NCBI GenBank assembly: GCA_902767775.1 | Contig: CACXIP010000002.1 | Coordinates: 186,001-250,000 of the forward strand | Length of the DNA stretch: 64,000 nt | Source: an uncultured Prevotellaceae bacterium | GTDB lineage: Bacteria; Bacteroidota; Bacteroidia; Bacteroidales; Bacteroidaceae | Direction of reading: 5' to 3' | In this document: positions 26,079-35,113 of the stretch, one piece after another | Position numbering within the stretch: the first letter of the stretch is position 1 | How the letters are laid out: every line of letters begins with the position of its first letter | Translations under genes and position numbers: made by a program | The notes under the pieces: generated by a model | Seen by the model: only the letters and a program-made list of their open reading frames with translations | Databases searched by the model: none | Told to the model about the DNA's origin: nothing

Positions 26079-28051
26079 TGAGTGTCATCAAAAAGAATAA
26101 GAATATGAAAAAGTATATAAAATACATATTGTTTGGTGTCCTGGCCATTTCCGCAAGCGGCTGTTCTGACTATTTGGATGTGGTGCCGGACAACACTCAG
26201 GAAATCTCCGCACTCTTCAACAGAAAGGAGACGGCATACAGGGCGTTGGCTACTTGCTACCACTACATACCTGAGTACGACAACACATACTCGTTTCTCG
26301 GCATGAGCGACGAGATGATCATGAGCATCAACCGTGTGACCGACGGCAAGAACGCCGTCTTGGGAAAGGTCAGTGCCGACCAGCCCATCATGAGCTTCTG
26401 GTACGGCGACTGGGGTGGCAGTTGGAGTGAGCATGCTCCATGTGAGGCTTCGTTGTTCATTCCTCTTCGCATATGCCACACATTCCTCAACAACATCGAC
26501 CGCGTGCCCGACATGACACAGAGCGAGAAGAGCCGGTGGAGTGGGGAGGTGAAATTCCTCATCGCCTATTATCACTTCTTGCTGTTCACTCAGTATGGGG
26601 CCATTCCTCTCATCCGTGAGGAGACGCCACTCGATGTGTCCGACAAGGCAAATCAGCAGGCACGCGAACCGGTAGACACCGTGGTGAACTATATCGTAAG
26701 AATGCTTGATGAATCTGTGGACGCATTGCCCATGAGAATCATCAACACCTCGGAACTTGGAAGGATAGACAAGGTAATCAACCGTTGTTTCAAGGCAAAA
26801 GTGCTGCTTTATGCTGCCAGCCCCTTGTTCAACAACAATCCTCTCTATTATTCGCTGGAGAACCATGACGGTACGAAACTCTTCCCACAGAGCAACACTG
26901 AATTGGAGAAACAGAAGTGGCAGCGTGCCCTTGCTGCCTACGAGGAGGCGATGGACCTGTGCCGCTCTTCCAACATCCATCTGTTCAAATACCCGTCGTC
27001 AGACTACTCGAAGACCGTGGATGCACGAAATTTCAGAAATGACTCCATCCGCCTTCCCTATATGTACAACTATCAATATGCGATGGTCTCGAAGTGGAAC
27101 GAGGAGGTGATTTGGGGATGCTCACGCACCACCAACCAAGTACTCAGCTGGCATGAGGTTCAGCGCTCCATCAACTACAAGAGCTCGGCTGCCTCATCTA
27201 CTGGTGATGCATGGCAGTGGTTTGGTCCCACACTGAATGCCACGGAGTTCTTCTATACACAGAACGGTCTCCCGATGGACGAGGACCCCACATTCGACTA
27301 TGAGCACCGCGACTCTGTGGTCACCATCACAGCCGACCACAGCACCGTTGCTCAGGTGGGTGAGCAGACGGCATACATGTTCATGAACAGGGAACCTCGT
27401 TTCTACGCCTCGATAGGGTTCGACCGCTCGAGGGTTCGCGGATACGGCACGCTCTACAACCTGAAGATGCGCTATCAGGAAGCCAACGGACGACAGACAC
27501 ACGATGACATCGACGTGCCCACCTCAGGTGTGTTCCTCCGCAAGCTGATGCACCCCGATACCCAGGGCAATGGAACGATTACCCGTTATGCATGGCCTAT
27601 CATCCGCTACAACGAGATGATGCTCAGCTATGCCGAATGTCTCAACGAGGTGTATGGTGAGCAGCGTCAAGGTGAGATTCTCGCCTTGCTCGACACCATC
27701 CGGGCACGCTCGGGCGTTCCCACGGTCGAGGAGTCTTGGGCAAATGCCAAGCACGCCAACAAGTACATGACCAAGGAAGGCATGCGTGAGATTATCAAGC
27801 AGGAGCGCACGGTGGAGCTGGCGTTCGAGGGCTACCGCAACGATGATGTCCGCCGCTGGCTTGAGGGTTCCAAATACTTCAACACCAACATCTGGCAGTG
27901 GAATTCGGATGCCACTTCGGCAGCAGAATACTACAAGCGCGTTCAGGACCCGGAACTGCTCCATGTGTTCACTACCCGCAACTACCTATGGCCTATTCCT
28001 ACCGACGAGATGGTCAAGAACCCCAATTTGGTTCAGAATCCCGGATATTGA
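26078..28051 (+). CDS. susD: SusD/RagB-like glycan-binding lipoprotein (PUL 1)
   Basis: The 657-aa surface lipoprotein forms the lid of the SusC transporter. The lipobox ISASGC precedes SDYLDVVPDN, the usual SusD beginning. TPR-type helices and the RagB motif region (TIVELAFEGYRNDDVRRW, about 590) are present, and the C-terminus has LWPIPTDEMVKNPNLVQNPGY, which is highly typical. Two starts are possible: 26078, coupled to the susC stop as TGATG, or 26105 (MKKYIKYILF), which gives a more standard signal peptide. At this length it is longer than average (500-600 aa). Confidence 0.95.
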   Translation: MSVIKKNKNMKKYIKYILFGVLAISASGCSDYLDVVPDNTQEISALFNRKETAYRALATCYHYIPEYDNTYSFLGMSDEMIMSINRVTDGKNAVLGKVSADQPIMSFWYGDWGGSWSEHAPCEASLFIPLRICHTFLNNIDRVPDMTQSEKSRWSGEVKFLIAYYHFLLFTQYGAIPLIREETPLDVSDKANQQAREPVDTVVNYIVRMLDESVDALPMRIINTSELGRIDKVINRCFKAKVLLYAASPLFNNNPLYYSLENHDGTKLFPQSNTELEKQKWQRALAAYEEAMDLCRSSNIHLFKYPSSDYSKTVDARNFRNDSIRLPYMYNYQYAMVSKWNEEVIWGCSRTTNQVLSWHEVQRSINYKSSAASSTGDAWQWFGPTLNATEFFYTQNGLPMDEDPTFDYEHRDSVVTITADHSTVAQVGEQTAYMFMNREPRFYASIGFDRSRVRGYGTLYNLKMRYQEANGRQTHDDIDVPTSGVFLRKLMHPDTQGNGTITRYAWPIIRYNEMMLSYAECLNEVYGEQRQGEILALLDTIRARSGVPTVEESWANAKHANKYMTKEGMREIIKQERTVELAFEGYRNDDVRRWLEGSKYFNTNIWQWNSDATSAAEYYKRVQDPELLHVFTTRNYLWPIPTDEMVKNPNLVQNPGY

Positions 28052-28079
28052 TGATGTGTAGAAACGTGATAACCATATA

Positions 28080-29552
28080 ATGATAATAGACATGGAAAGA
28101 AAGACTAAATATTGGGCATTGACCTTATGCTGTCTGCTGATGGCAATGTCGTTCACCAACTGCAGCGAGGAGGAAACTTCTCTCTCAGTTCCGACGAACC
28201 TGTCTTATGAGCCTACAATGGGAGGAGCGATTATCAAGTTCACACCCCCCAGCAACAGCGATTTGCTATATGTGAAGGCTGCCTACACCAATTCGCTGGG
28301 AAAGGATGTCTTCCGCACGACGAGCATCTATGACAACAAGATTGAAATCGATGGCTTGGCGGACGAGACCAAGACCTATCCCATCCATATTTCAGCAGTC
28401 GACAAATGGGGGGGTGAGACGAGTTCCACCGTCATCAGTGTGCAGCCAGGCCGCTCGTTTATCAATGTGATTAAGGATAACTTGGAGATTAACCCCATCT
28501 GCGGTGGTCTTGCCGTGACTTGGGAGAATCCAGTGGGGGCTGACTCCAAGGCTGATGACATCACGGTGAAGAGTGCGGCGAAAGTAGTGTATGTCGTAGT
28601 TGACTACACTGATGCTGAGGGCGTGACCCGCACGCGCTATCTGAGCAGCAAGCAGAAAAACGCCAAGGCAAACATCCGCAACATGTTTGCGGGCAACTAC
28701 AAGGTGACATACCGTGTCGAGGATTCCTCTGGCAACAAGACCGCACAGAGTACACCATCCAATGTGAACGTGCCTGCTGAGCAGGAGTCGTTGAAGTTCT
28801 TGGAGTACGACGATCCCGCCCATGGACTTGTCAAGGAGTTCGTGTGGACTCTCGTGCCAAGACTCACCACCCTCCAGCCTGCATGGGAGTACAAGAATGA
28901 GGCGATTTTCGACGGCATTATCGACAGCAACACCAGCAATACTCAAAACTATTGCGGTACCGACTGCGACAACTCCAGTGTCTCATACGGCTCTTCCATA
29001 CCTTGGGATACCGACCAGGTGGACATCGTAATCGACATGCACCAAGTGGTGTCAATTTCACGCCTGAAAGCTTGGCAGCGTGCCTATACCTACGACAGCC
29101 AGCCCTACTCCGGTGCGAGCGGGCAGACAAGTGGTGTCTCCGACGACTATTTCTACTATCAGCCACAGAACCTGAAACGTTTCAAACTGTTCGGCTCTAT
29201 GACACTCGACGAAGACGGCTGGTTCCTCATCAAGGATTGCGACATCTCGTCCAACTCCACAGCTGGTACTTTGCCTATCTATTGGAACAACCCATCTTAT
29301 TTCGGTCACGAGAATGTGTACATGCCCACCAATGAGAGCTATCAGTATGCCATCGACGGCCACGAATGGGAACTGGATGCCATGACCGACTCAGTGCGCT
29401 ACATCCGTGTACGCATGGTGGAGAACTGGGACCTGTCGAAGCGTAATATCGCAGGTATGTCGGAACTTAACCTCTATGGTTCGATTCTCGTGTCGCACGA
29501 GGAGTTGGCTGCTAAGGAAGCCCAGACCTCAAATGTCAGGCGCAGAAAATAA
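28080..29552 (+). CDS. Surface glycan-binding lipoprotein (DUF4959/DUF5126/DUF5000 type)
   Basis: The 490-aa lipoprotein has the lipobox SFTNC and three parts. An FN3-like DUF4959 domain is at about 30-120, a second beta-sandwich (DUF5126-like, NLEINPICGGLAVTWENP) at about 135-235, and a C-terminal DUF5000 domain at about 255-480 that resembles F5/8-type discoidin domains (GIIDSNTSNTQNYCG; SVRYIRVRMVENW; AGMSELNLYGS). Such proteins follow susD in many PULs and hold the polysaccharide at the surface. Domain numbers are from memory of the family. The start could be 28080 or 28092. Confidence 0.78.
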   Translation: MIIDMERKTKYWALTLCCLLMAMSFTNCSEEETSLSVPTNLSYEPTMGGAIIKFTPPSNSDLLYVKAAYTNSLGKDVFRTTSIYDNKIEIDGLADETKTYPIHISAVDKWGGETSSTVISVQPGRSFINVIKDNLEINPICGGLAVTWENPVGADSKADDITVKSAAKVVYVVVDYTDAEGVTRTRYLSSKQKNAKANIRNMFAGNYKVTYRVEDSSGNKTAQSTPSNVNVPAEQESLKFLEYDDPAHGLVKEFVWTLVPRLTTLQPAWEYKNEAIFDGIIDSNTSNTQNYCGTDCDNSSVSYGSSIPWDTDQVDIVIDMHQVVSISRLKAWQRAYTYDSQPYSGASGQTSGVSDDYFYYQPQNLKRFKLFGSMTLDEDGWFLIKDCDISSNSTAGTLPIYWNNPSYFGHENVYMPTNESYQYAIDGHEWELDAMTDSVRYIRVRMVENWDLSKRNIAGMSELNLYGSILVSHEELAAKEAQTSNVRRRK

Positions 29553-29558
29553 CAATCA

Positions 29559-29978
29559 GTGATAAAAACAAAAATCATCATGAAACGACTGATATTTTTA
29601 ATAGCCATTAGTTGCATGGTGCTTATCTCAAGCACCTCGTGCGAGGACATGGACAGCAATTACAGGGAGTATCTGGACAACATCCCGACCTATTCCCCTG
29701 CAGTACGCAACCTGAGAGCCGTATCTCCGGAACTTGGCAACCTGACTCTGATGTGGGACATCGTTGACGAGACCCACCTCATCAAGTCGATGCGCATTGT
29801 GGTGAAAAAGACTGCCACCGACATGCGTACGATAGAAATCCCTGAGGTGGTGACCGAATACACGGTGACCGGACTTGAGCTTCAGGGCTATGAGTTTGAG
29901 GTGTTCACCATCGACGGATATGGCAATCTCTCCATTCCCGTGACAGAGACCTTCACCCCTATACCCGGACGAGAATAA
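29559..29978 (+). CDS. Small DUF4998-like surface lipoprotein
   Basis: The ORF is 139 aa, but the better start is the ATG at 29580 (MKRLIFLIAISCMVLISSTSC), which gives a standard lipoprotein signal with lipobox SSTSC. After it comes EDMDSNYREYL, like the beginning of DUF4998 proteins, and one FN3-like beta domain (NLTLMWDIVDETHLIKSMRI). DUF4998 proteins usually have further C-terminal domains, so this one looks short. The next gene starts one base after its stop. Surface glycan binding is inferred from position. Confidence 0.6.
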   Translation: MIKTKIIMKRLIFLIAISCMVLISSTSCEDMDSNYREYLDNIPTYSPAVRNLRAVSPELGNLTLMWDIVDETHLIKSMRIVVKKTATDMRTIEIPEVVTEYTVTGLELQGYEFEVFTIDGYGNLSIPVTETFTPIPGRE

Positions 29979-29979
29979 C

Positions 29980-30645
29980 ATGACAATGCTCATCATGTCG
30001 AGACATACAAGAAATGGTTTGAGGAGAGCCTTGCTCTTCTCAGGCCTTCTTGTTGCCTTGTCGGCGATGACATCATGCAATGGTTCTGATGATGATGGCG
30101 CTGCTCCCGAACCCAAAACCGTCACGTCGCTCGACATCACCGTGACGGGCACCAAGGTTCAGGCTCCCTTTGGGAACATGTATCTTTTCTACAGCGAGGA
30201 CATCGACCTCAATTATGCTGTAGGCAGGGAGGCCGACCGCTCACTGATGCCCGACGGCAGCAAGGCGCCTCTGATAGACATCAGCCGCCAGTTCAATCCG
30301 GTGGTGCGCTATGAGCATGGGGGGCGTTCCGTCGAAATCCATCCCGTGAGTCCTTACGGCACCTCTTCCGACGGCAGCCTCGATACGCACACCAGCGTTC
30401 GCTACAGCCAGATGCATTTCAGCATCCCTCATCTGTCGACGGAATACGGCAAGATTGGTAAAGGCAGTGTGGTGCTGGTGGTCATCATTCTCAACGATGA
30501 GGTCTCGCACACATGGGTTTCCCATCCTCTGGAGTTGCGCCGCAACTATACGGTGCATGTCGCTTTGCCCGATTACAAGGCCCAAACTTATGTGCCAAGC
30601 AGCGACCTTGGTTTCAAGTGGTGGCAGGTAGAAGGCGAAGAATAG
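29980..30645 (+). CDS. Lipoprotein of unknown function in PUL 1
   Basis: The 221-aa protein has a signal with lipobox SAMTSC at about residues 28-33 and then an acidic linker. The true start may be the Met at 29995 (MSRHTRNGLRRALLFS). The body is beta-rich, with MYLFYSEDIDLNYAVGREAD and LIDISRQFNPVVRYEHGG. I do not recognise the family. Its place between the DUF4998-like gene and GH30 suggests a surface component of the same glycan system. It carries its own lipoprotein signal, so it is not a frameshifted end of the preceding gene. Confidence 0.55.
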   Translation: MTMLIMSRHTRNGLRRALLFSGLLVALSAMTSCNGSDDDGAAPEPKTVTSLDITVTGTKVQAPFGNMYLFYSEDIDLNYAVGREADRSLMPDGSKAPLIDISRQFNPVVRYEHGGRSVEIHPVSPYGTSSDGSLDTHTSVRYSQMHFSIPHLSTEYGKIGKGSVVLVVIILNDEVSHTWVSHPLELRRNYTVHVALPDYKAQTYVPSSDLGFKWWQVEGEE

Positions 30646-30667
30646 TTTTATTCAACCAAACAACGAT

Positions 30668-32275
30668 ATGAAGTTAAGATTATTTGCCATTTTTCTGACG
30701 TCTGCGCTGTTGCCTTATGGAGCGATGGCGCAGGAGGGACTGGTATATACGACAGACGGCTCACGCACATATTCCCTGACAAAGACGACATTGACAGGTG
30801 AGAAGAGCGACAACGTCCGCAGTGCTATTGTCCTGAAACCATCGGAAACCTACCAGTCAATCGATGGATTCGGCTTTGCCATCACCTATTCGTCGAGCTA
30901 CAACCTGCACAAGATGAGCAAGGAAGACCGCGCCGAACTTCTGACAAAGACATTCTCGCCGACCGAGGGCTATGGGGTGTCATATGTCAGAATATCCATT
31001 GGCTGCAATGATTTCTCAAGTACAGAGTATTCGCTTTGCGACGAGAAGGGACCTCAGGACGACTTGCTCCGCCACTTCCGCCTTTATTCAGATGAGACCG
31101 ACTATGTGATTCCCGTGCTGAAGGAAATCCTCGCTATCAACCCAGCGCTCAAAATCATTGCCGCCCCATGGACAAGTCCGCGATGGATGAAGGTGAAGAG
31201 CCTCGACAACCTCACGGCGCACGATAGTTGGACTGACGGCCATCTGGCTCCCAATTATTACAAGACCTATGCCGACTATTTCGTCAAGTTCATCAAGGCA
31301 ATGCGCGACGAGGGTATCAACATCTATGCGGTCAGTCCTCAGAACGAGCCTTTGAACCCTGGCAACTGCGCATCACTCTATATGCCGTGGAATGAAGAAG
31401 CCAGTTTCGTGAAACGTATGGCTATCGCTTTCAAGGAGGCTGGTCTGAACACAAAAATCTACCTGTTCGACCACAACTACAACTACGACGGCAAGGAAAG
31501 TGAGCAGCAGTATCCGGCGAAGATTTACAAAGTATTTGAGAACACGGAGTTTGATGGAAAGGAACTTATTGTAGGCGCTGCCTATCATAACTATGGCGGT
31601 AACAGCGATGAACTGAATGTCATCCACGACCTCTACCCTGACAAGGAACTGCTTTTCACGGAGGCTTCGATAGGCACATGGAACAATGGCCGCAACCTCG
31701 ATTCCTCATTGGCGGATTGCATGGTGAATATTGGTCTGCATACCATGAACAAGCATTGCAGAGGTGCCATCGTATGGAATTTCATGCTCGACATGAAGCG
31801 CGGACCCAATCTGGATGGTGGATGCCAGACCTGTTTCGGTGCCATCGACATAGCCAACGACTATAAGTCGTATACGCTCAACTCTCATTACTATGTCATC
31901 TGCCACCTCTCGGCAGTTGTCCGTCCGGGTGCCCGCCGAATCGCGACCGAAGGATGGTGGTATGACGGTGTGACCTACTCCGCATTCCGCAATCCTGATG
32001 GCTCGCTGGCTGTGGTGTTCTACAACTCCAATAACAGGATGCTCAGGGTGAACATCACCGATGGGGTGAACCGCTACAACCAAATCTTGCTTCCTACACG
32101 CGCAGCTGTCTCTGTGTTGATGAACACCGACCAGACAAGCGGACTTCAGACCATGAGATTGCAGTCGGCACATAGTGACAACCCGTATTATTACACACTC
32201 TCCGGAGTAAGAACCTCCTCGCCAACCCGTCCGGGCATCTATATCAGCCAGGGCAGGAAGGAACTGAAAAACTGA
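30668..32275 (+). CDS. GH30 glycoside hydrolase, probable endo-beta-1,6-glucanase
   Basis: The 535-aa exported enzyme has a signal peptide (MKLRLFAIFLTSALLPYGAMA). A GH30 barrel with side beta domain spans about 50-490. The acid/base Glu is in YAVSPQNEPLNPGN (E227) and the nucleophile Glu in LLFTEASIG (E332). The N-terminal IDGFGFAITYSSSYNL is typical of GH30. The arrangement recalls GH30_3 beta-1,6-glucanases such as those acting on pustulan and yeast cell-wall glucan; other subfamilies act on glucosylceramide or xylan. The C-terminus (YYTLSGVRTSS ... GIYISQGRKELKN) looks like the sorting tail also seen on the GH16-GH18 enzyme. Subfamily assignment needs a tree. Confidence 0.85.
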   Translation: MKLRLFAIFLTSALLPYGAMAQEGLVYTTDGSRTYSLTKTTLTGEKSDNVRSAIVLKPSETYQSIDGFGFAITYSSSYNLHKMSKEDRAELLTKTFSPTEGYGVSYVRISIGCNDFSSTEYSLCDEKGPQDDLLRHFRLYSDETDYVIPVLKEILAINPALKIIAAPWTSPRWMKVKSLDNLTAHDSWTDGHLAPNYYKTYADYFVKFIKAMRDEGINIYAVSPQNEPLNPGNCASLYMPWNEEASFVKRMAIAFKEAGLNTKIYLFDHNYNYDGKESEQQYPAKIYKVFENTEFDGKELIVGAAYHNYGGNSDELNVIHDLYPDKELLFTEASIGTWNNGRNLDSSLADCMVNIGLHTMNKHCRGAIVWNFMLDMKRGPNLDGGCQTCFGAIDIANDYKSYTLNSHYYVICHLSAVVRPGARRIATEGWWYDGVTYSAFRNPDGSLAVVFYNSNNRMLRVNITDGVNRYNQILLPTRAAVSVLMNTDQTSGLQTMRLQSAHSDNPYYYTLSGVRTSSPTRPGIYISQGRKELKN

Positions 32276-32324
32276 TCTAATCATTATTCTATAAACTATT
32301 ATTATTCACCTAAATCATCACATT

Positions 32325-34634
32325 ATGAAAAAATGGTTTACTCGATTAGGCGTAGCAATCGCAGTATTCGCAAGCGCCACTGCTGTGCAAGCACAGACAG
32401 AACTCGTCATAGACGGCTCCAGGGGCTATGACGGCACACTGGTGAAGGGCCAGGATTATATCCTCCCCGGCACCGACGAATCATGGTATGTCATGCCCGA
32501 CTTCTTCACACACAAGTCGGGTGACGTTTGGACCTTCCAAGCCTATGGGCAGGCTGACTATGCCTATTGGTTCACTGCCGACCCCGACAAGAAGTACATC
32601 AACGTCGAATACAGGCAAGTTGACGACAATCCTGAGTCGGCTTTTGCCAACTGGGACATCAACAGGGCTCTCTACATTAATGGTAGCGAGAATATCGGAT
32701 TCCCCAGTTATGTGACAAACCGCATCAACTGGCAGGGTGGTGCCGATGTGGCTGTTCCTCAGGTGGAACCCAATGTGTATCGACTCACTCTGGTCTTCGG
32801 ACAGCAACTGAATGCCGACGCACAGGTGAACTTCAAGTTCTTCAAGGGCAAGAATTGGGGCGGCGACGTGCTCCCCGGAACAGGTGAGGGCAACATCTGG
32901 ATGGAAGAGAATCCATACCTCTATGTTGGCGGTCAGGATGGTGCCAGCGGTGACAATGGCAACCTCTATTCACAGAGCAATGCTTCTTTTGGCAATGGCG
33001 ACAAACTCATCGTCACCGTCGACATGAACGTGACACCTGGCAAGGTGACCGTCGACTATGAGGAGTATGTTCCCGCTGACTTCCCCACCTTCAACGGTGT
33101 CAACATGACCAAGGCTGGCAACAACTACTACTTTGATGCAGCCCTCACACAAGGTGGAGAATTCACTCTTGGCAATACTGCGACTGTGGATATGGACATC
33201 AACAGCGCTTATGTGGATGAATTCGCAGCTACCAACCAGGGCAACGGAAAATTCAAGTTCAATGCTGTCAGCGGCAACTACACTGTCTTGCTGATGCCGA
33301 CAATGAACTATGTGAAGATTATCCCCGGAACCTATGAGGCTCCTGGCACATTCACCAACGACAAGGCTCTTTGGATTATCGGCTCCAATATCGGACAGCC
33401 TACTGCAGCACAGAACAACTCCAACTGGAGTCCTTCTGTCACGAACAGTATCCCTGTGGCTCAGGTGAGCGAGAATGTCTATAAGATTTCCTTCACCTAT
33501 GGCAACGAAATTACTGGTGTCAACTTCAAGTTCTTTGGCCAGTATGGTTGGGGTACGGAGTTCCACGGTGAGGACCTCGCCATGGAGCCTAACGACTACT
33601 TCTATGTGAACACTCCTCAAGGAGAATGGGTATACGACGAGAATGGCAATGAGACCTACCAGCGTGGTGGCGATGATGGCAATATCTTCTCTGGTTCCGT
33701 GCCTCTGGGCAAGGGCGACAAGGTTACGCTGACCATAGACCTCAATGGTTTCGTGGCTGGTGACCCAGTCAATGAAATCGTGGCTGTGCCAGGTAAAATC
33801 ACCGTGGAGTTCAATGCCTCTACTGCTCCCAAACCGACGTTCAATGGTGCTGAGATGGCTTCCAGCGGCGACAACTACTTTGCTGATGTGGAGCTGAACA
33901 AGGGCGACGTCTTCACAGTGACCGCACCTGATTTAGACATCGACAACGTCTACACCGACAATCAATTCGCCACCAGCTTGGGCAATGGCAAGTTCCAGTT
34001 CAATGCCGTCAGTGGAAAATATGCTGTCGTGCTGATTGAAGGAAAGAACTTCCTGAAGATATTCCCGGGTACGATGAGCGCTCCTGCCACCATCAACGAG
34101 GGTGGTCTTTGGATTATCGGTGAGGGTATCGGCCGTCCGAATGTCAACACCGACGCTCCCGGTTGGAACACTGGCGCAATGGTAGACATCCCTGTTGCTC
34201 AGGTTGAGCCGAATATTTACCGCTACACAGTCACTTGTGGTGTGGAGATGTGGGACAACTGGTGCAACTACAAGTTCTTCGGACAGCCCAACTGGGGTAT
34301 TGAGTTCGTGCCCAACACCGACTATGCCATCACCACCGACAATGATTATCTGAAGATTGGTGATACTGACGGAAACATCAGCTTCAAGGGTCTGGACGAT
34401 AACGGCAAGGGTGTCTTCGAGTGGGACAAGACCTACACCATCACCATCGATTTCACCAATGGCCTGAATGCTGGTGTGATGGCCGTAGTGGAAGGAACCG
34501 ACACTGGCGTGAAGGATATCGAGGCAGTCGGCAGCAAGGGCAATGGCGCTATCTACACCATCTCTGGCGTAAGAGTGAGCCAAGCTACCCAGCGCGGTAT
34601 CTACATCATCAATGGCAAGAAAGTCGTGAAATAG
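32325..34634 (+). CDS. Repeat-containing secreted surface protein (SusE/F-like position)
   Basis: The 769-aa exported protein has a signal peptide (about 1-24, ending AVQAQ) and no lipobox. It contains repeated units of two kinds. The first begins PTFNG..M and has F.FNAVSG.Y.V.L (copies near residues 250-330 and 505-585). The second begins LWIIG..IG.P and contains V.EN.Y and NFKFFGQ.GW (three copies, the first diverged). The C-terminal IYTISGVRVSQATQRGIYII and NGKKVVK is a sorting-like tail. It is last in the rightward run and ends before a strong terminator. The LWIIG-type unit recurs in the GH16-GH18 enzyme, so both may bind the same glycan. Starch-binding SusE/F proteins are a loose analogy. 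Confidence 0.72.
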   Translation: MKKWFTRLGVAIAVFASATAVQAQTELVIDGSRGYDGTLVKGQDYILPGTDESWYVMPDFFTHKSGDVWTFQAYGQADYAYWFTADPDKKYINVEYRQVDDNPESAFANWDINRALYINGSENIGFPSYVTNRINWQGGADVAVPQVEPNVYRLTLVFGQQLNADAQVNFKFFKGKNWGGDVLPGTGEGNIWMEENPYLYVGGQDGASGDNGNLYSQSNASFGNGDKLIVTVDMNVTPGKVTVDYEEYVPADFPTFNGVNMTKAGNNYYFDAALTQGGEFTLGNTATVDMDINSAYVDEFAATNQGNGKFKFNAVSGNYTVLLMPTMNYVKIIPGTYEAPGTFTNDKALWIIGSNIGQPTAAQNNSNWSPSVTNSIPVAQVSENVYKISFTYGNEITGVNFKFFGQYGWGTEFHGEDLAMEPNDYFYVNTPQGEWVYDENGNETYQRGGDDGNIFSGSVPLGKGDKVTLTIDLNGFVAGDPVNEIVAVPGKITVEFNASTAPKPTFNGAEMASSGDNYFADVELNKGDVFTVTAPDLDIDNVYTDNQFATSLGNGKFQFNAVSGKYAVVLIEGKNFLKIFPGTMSAPATINEGGLWIIGEGIGRPNVNTDAPGWNTGAMVDIPVAQVEPNIYRYTVTCGVEMWDNWCNYKFFGQPNWGIEFVPNTDYAITTDNDYLKIGDTDGNISFKGLDDNGKGVFEWDKTYTITIDFTNGLNAGVMAVVEGTDTGVKDIEAVGSKGNGAIYTISGVRVSQATQRGIYIINGKKVVK

Positions 34635-34665
34635 TTAGGTTGTAAATAGTTTGCAACATCAAAAC

Positions 34666-34698
34666 AAAGGCCGTGGCATCATCTGTGCCACGGCCTTT
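34666..34698 (+). terminator. Terminator of the PUL 1 rightward operon
   Basis: The 13-bp stem AAAGGCCGTGGCA / TGCCACGGCCTTT with a 7-nt loop is followed by TT and lies 32 bp past the stop. It could also stop transcription arriving leftward from the island. Confidence 0.9.
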
Positions 34699-34734
34699 TT
34701 GACTCTTCATTTTCTTAGTTGTGCTTCATCGGGA

Positions 34735-34860
34735 CTATTGTCTCCGTTGGTGTTTGTCACCATCTGAAGTCCAATTTATCCACCAATGATAGAGGGGATT
34801 GCTCGAATCCTCATCTGCAATAGTTGCCGTTTTATACCATTCTTGTACGTTGTAGTGCAT
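34735..34860 (-). pseudogene. Truncated paralogue of the ankyrin-protein gene
   Basis: This 41-codon leftward ORF reads HYNVQEWYKTA...SSNPLYHWWINWTSDG. It aligns with residues 68-100 of the 535-aa ankyrin protein encoded at 39132-40739 (YAIQVWIKAA...PSNLLYYWWLEW), about half of the positions being identical. The DNA before its ATG (TACGCAAA.AG..TGC.TAGC) also resembles the DNA before the ankyrin gene. It lacks the first 66 residues and everything after residue 100, so it is a remnant of a second copy. It lies between the PUL terminator and direct repeat R1. Confidence 0.7.
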
Positions 34861-34992
34861 AGTCTTCCTATTTTGCCTGCGAAGTTATAATACAGCTACG
34901 CAATCTTTTTGCGTACCCGAGAATATTTTAGTCTCACCCGCAAAAATGCACTGTTATCTTGCCTTCTGGGTAGTTCAATTCAATTATATAAT

Positions 34993-35074
34993 TGAAGTTT
35001 CCCACGCTTATAAATCTCGTTTGAAATCATTATCAACAACCAATGATATTATTACAAAAAGGCAGTGCAACGTC
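34993..35074. repeat. Direct repeat R1, left copy (82 bp)
   Basis: The sequence starting TGAAGTTTCCCACGCTTATA is repeated at 40997-41078 in the same orientation with five differences, all transitions, and no indels. Together they bracket the immunity-like genes. Confidence 0.9.
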
Positions 35075-35113
35075 TACAAAAGGGCAGTACGCATATCGAT
35101 ATTGAACAGAAGA

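Noticed and set aside
29559-30645. Two small lipoproteins as one frameshifted DUF4998 gene
   Set aside because: The second ORF has its own complete lipoprotein signal and lipobox directly after the first stop.
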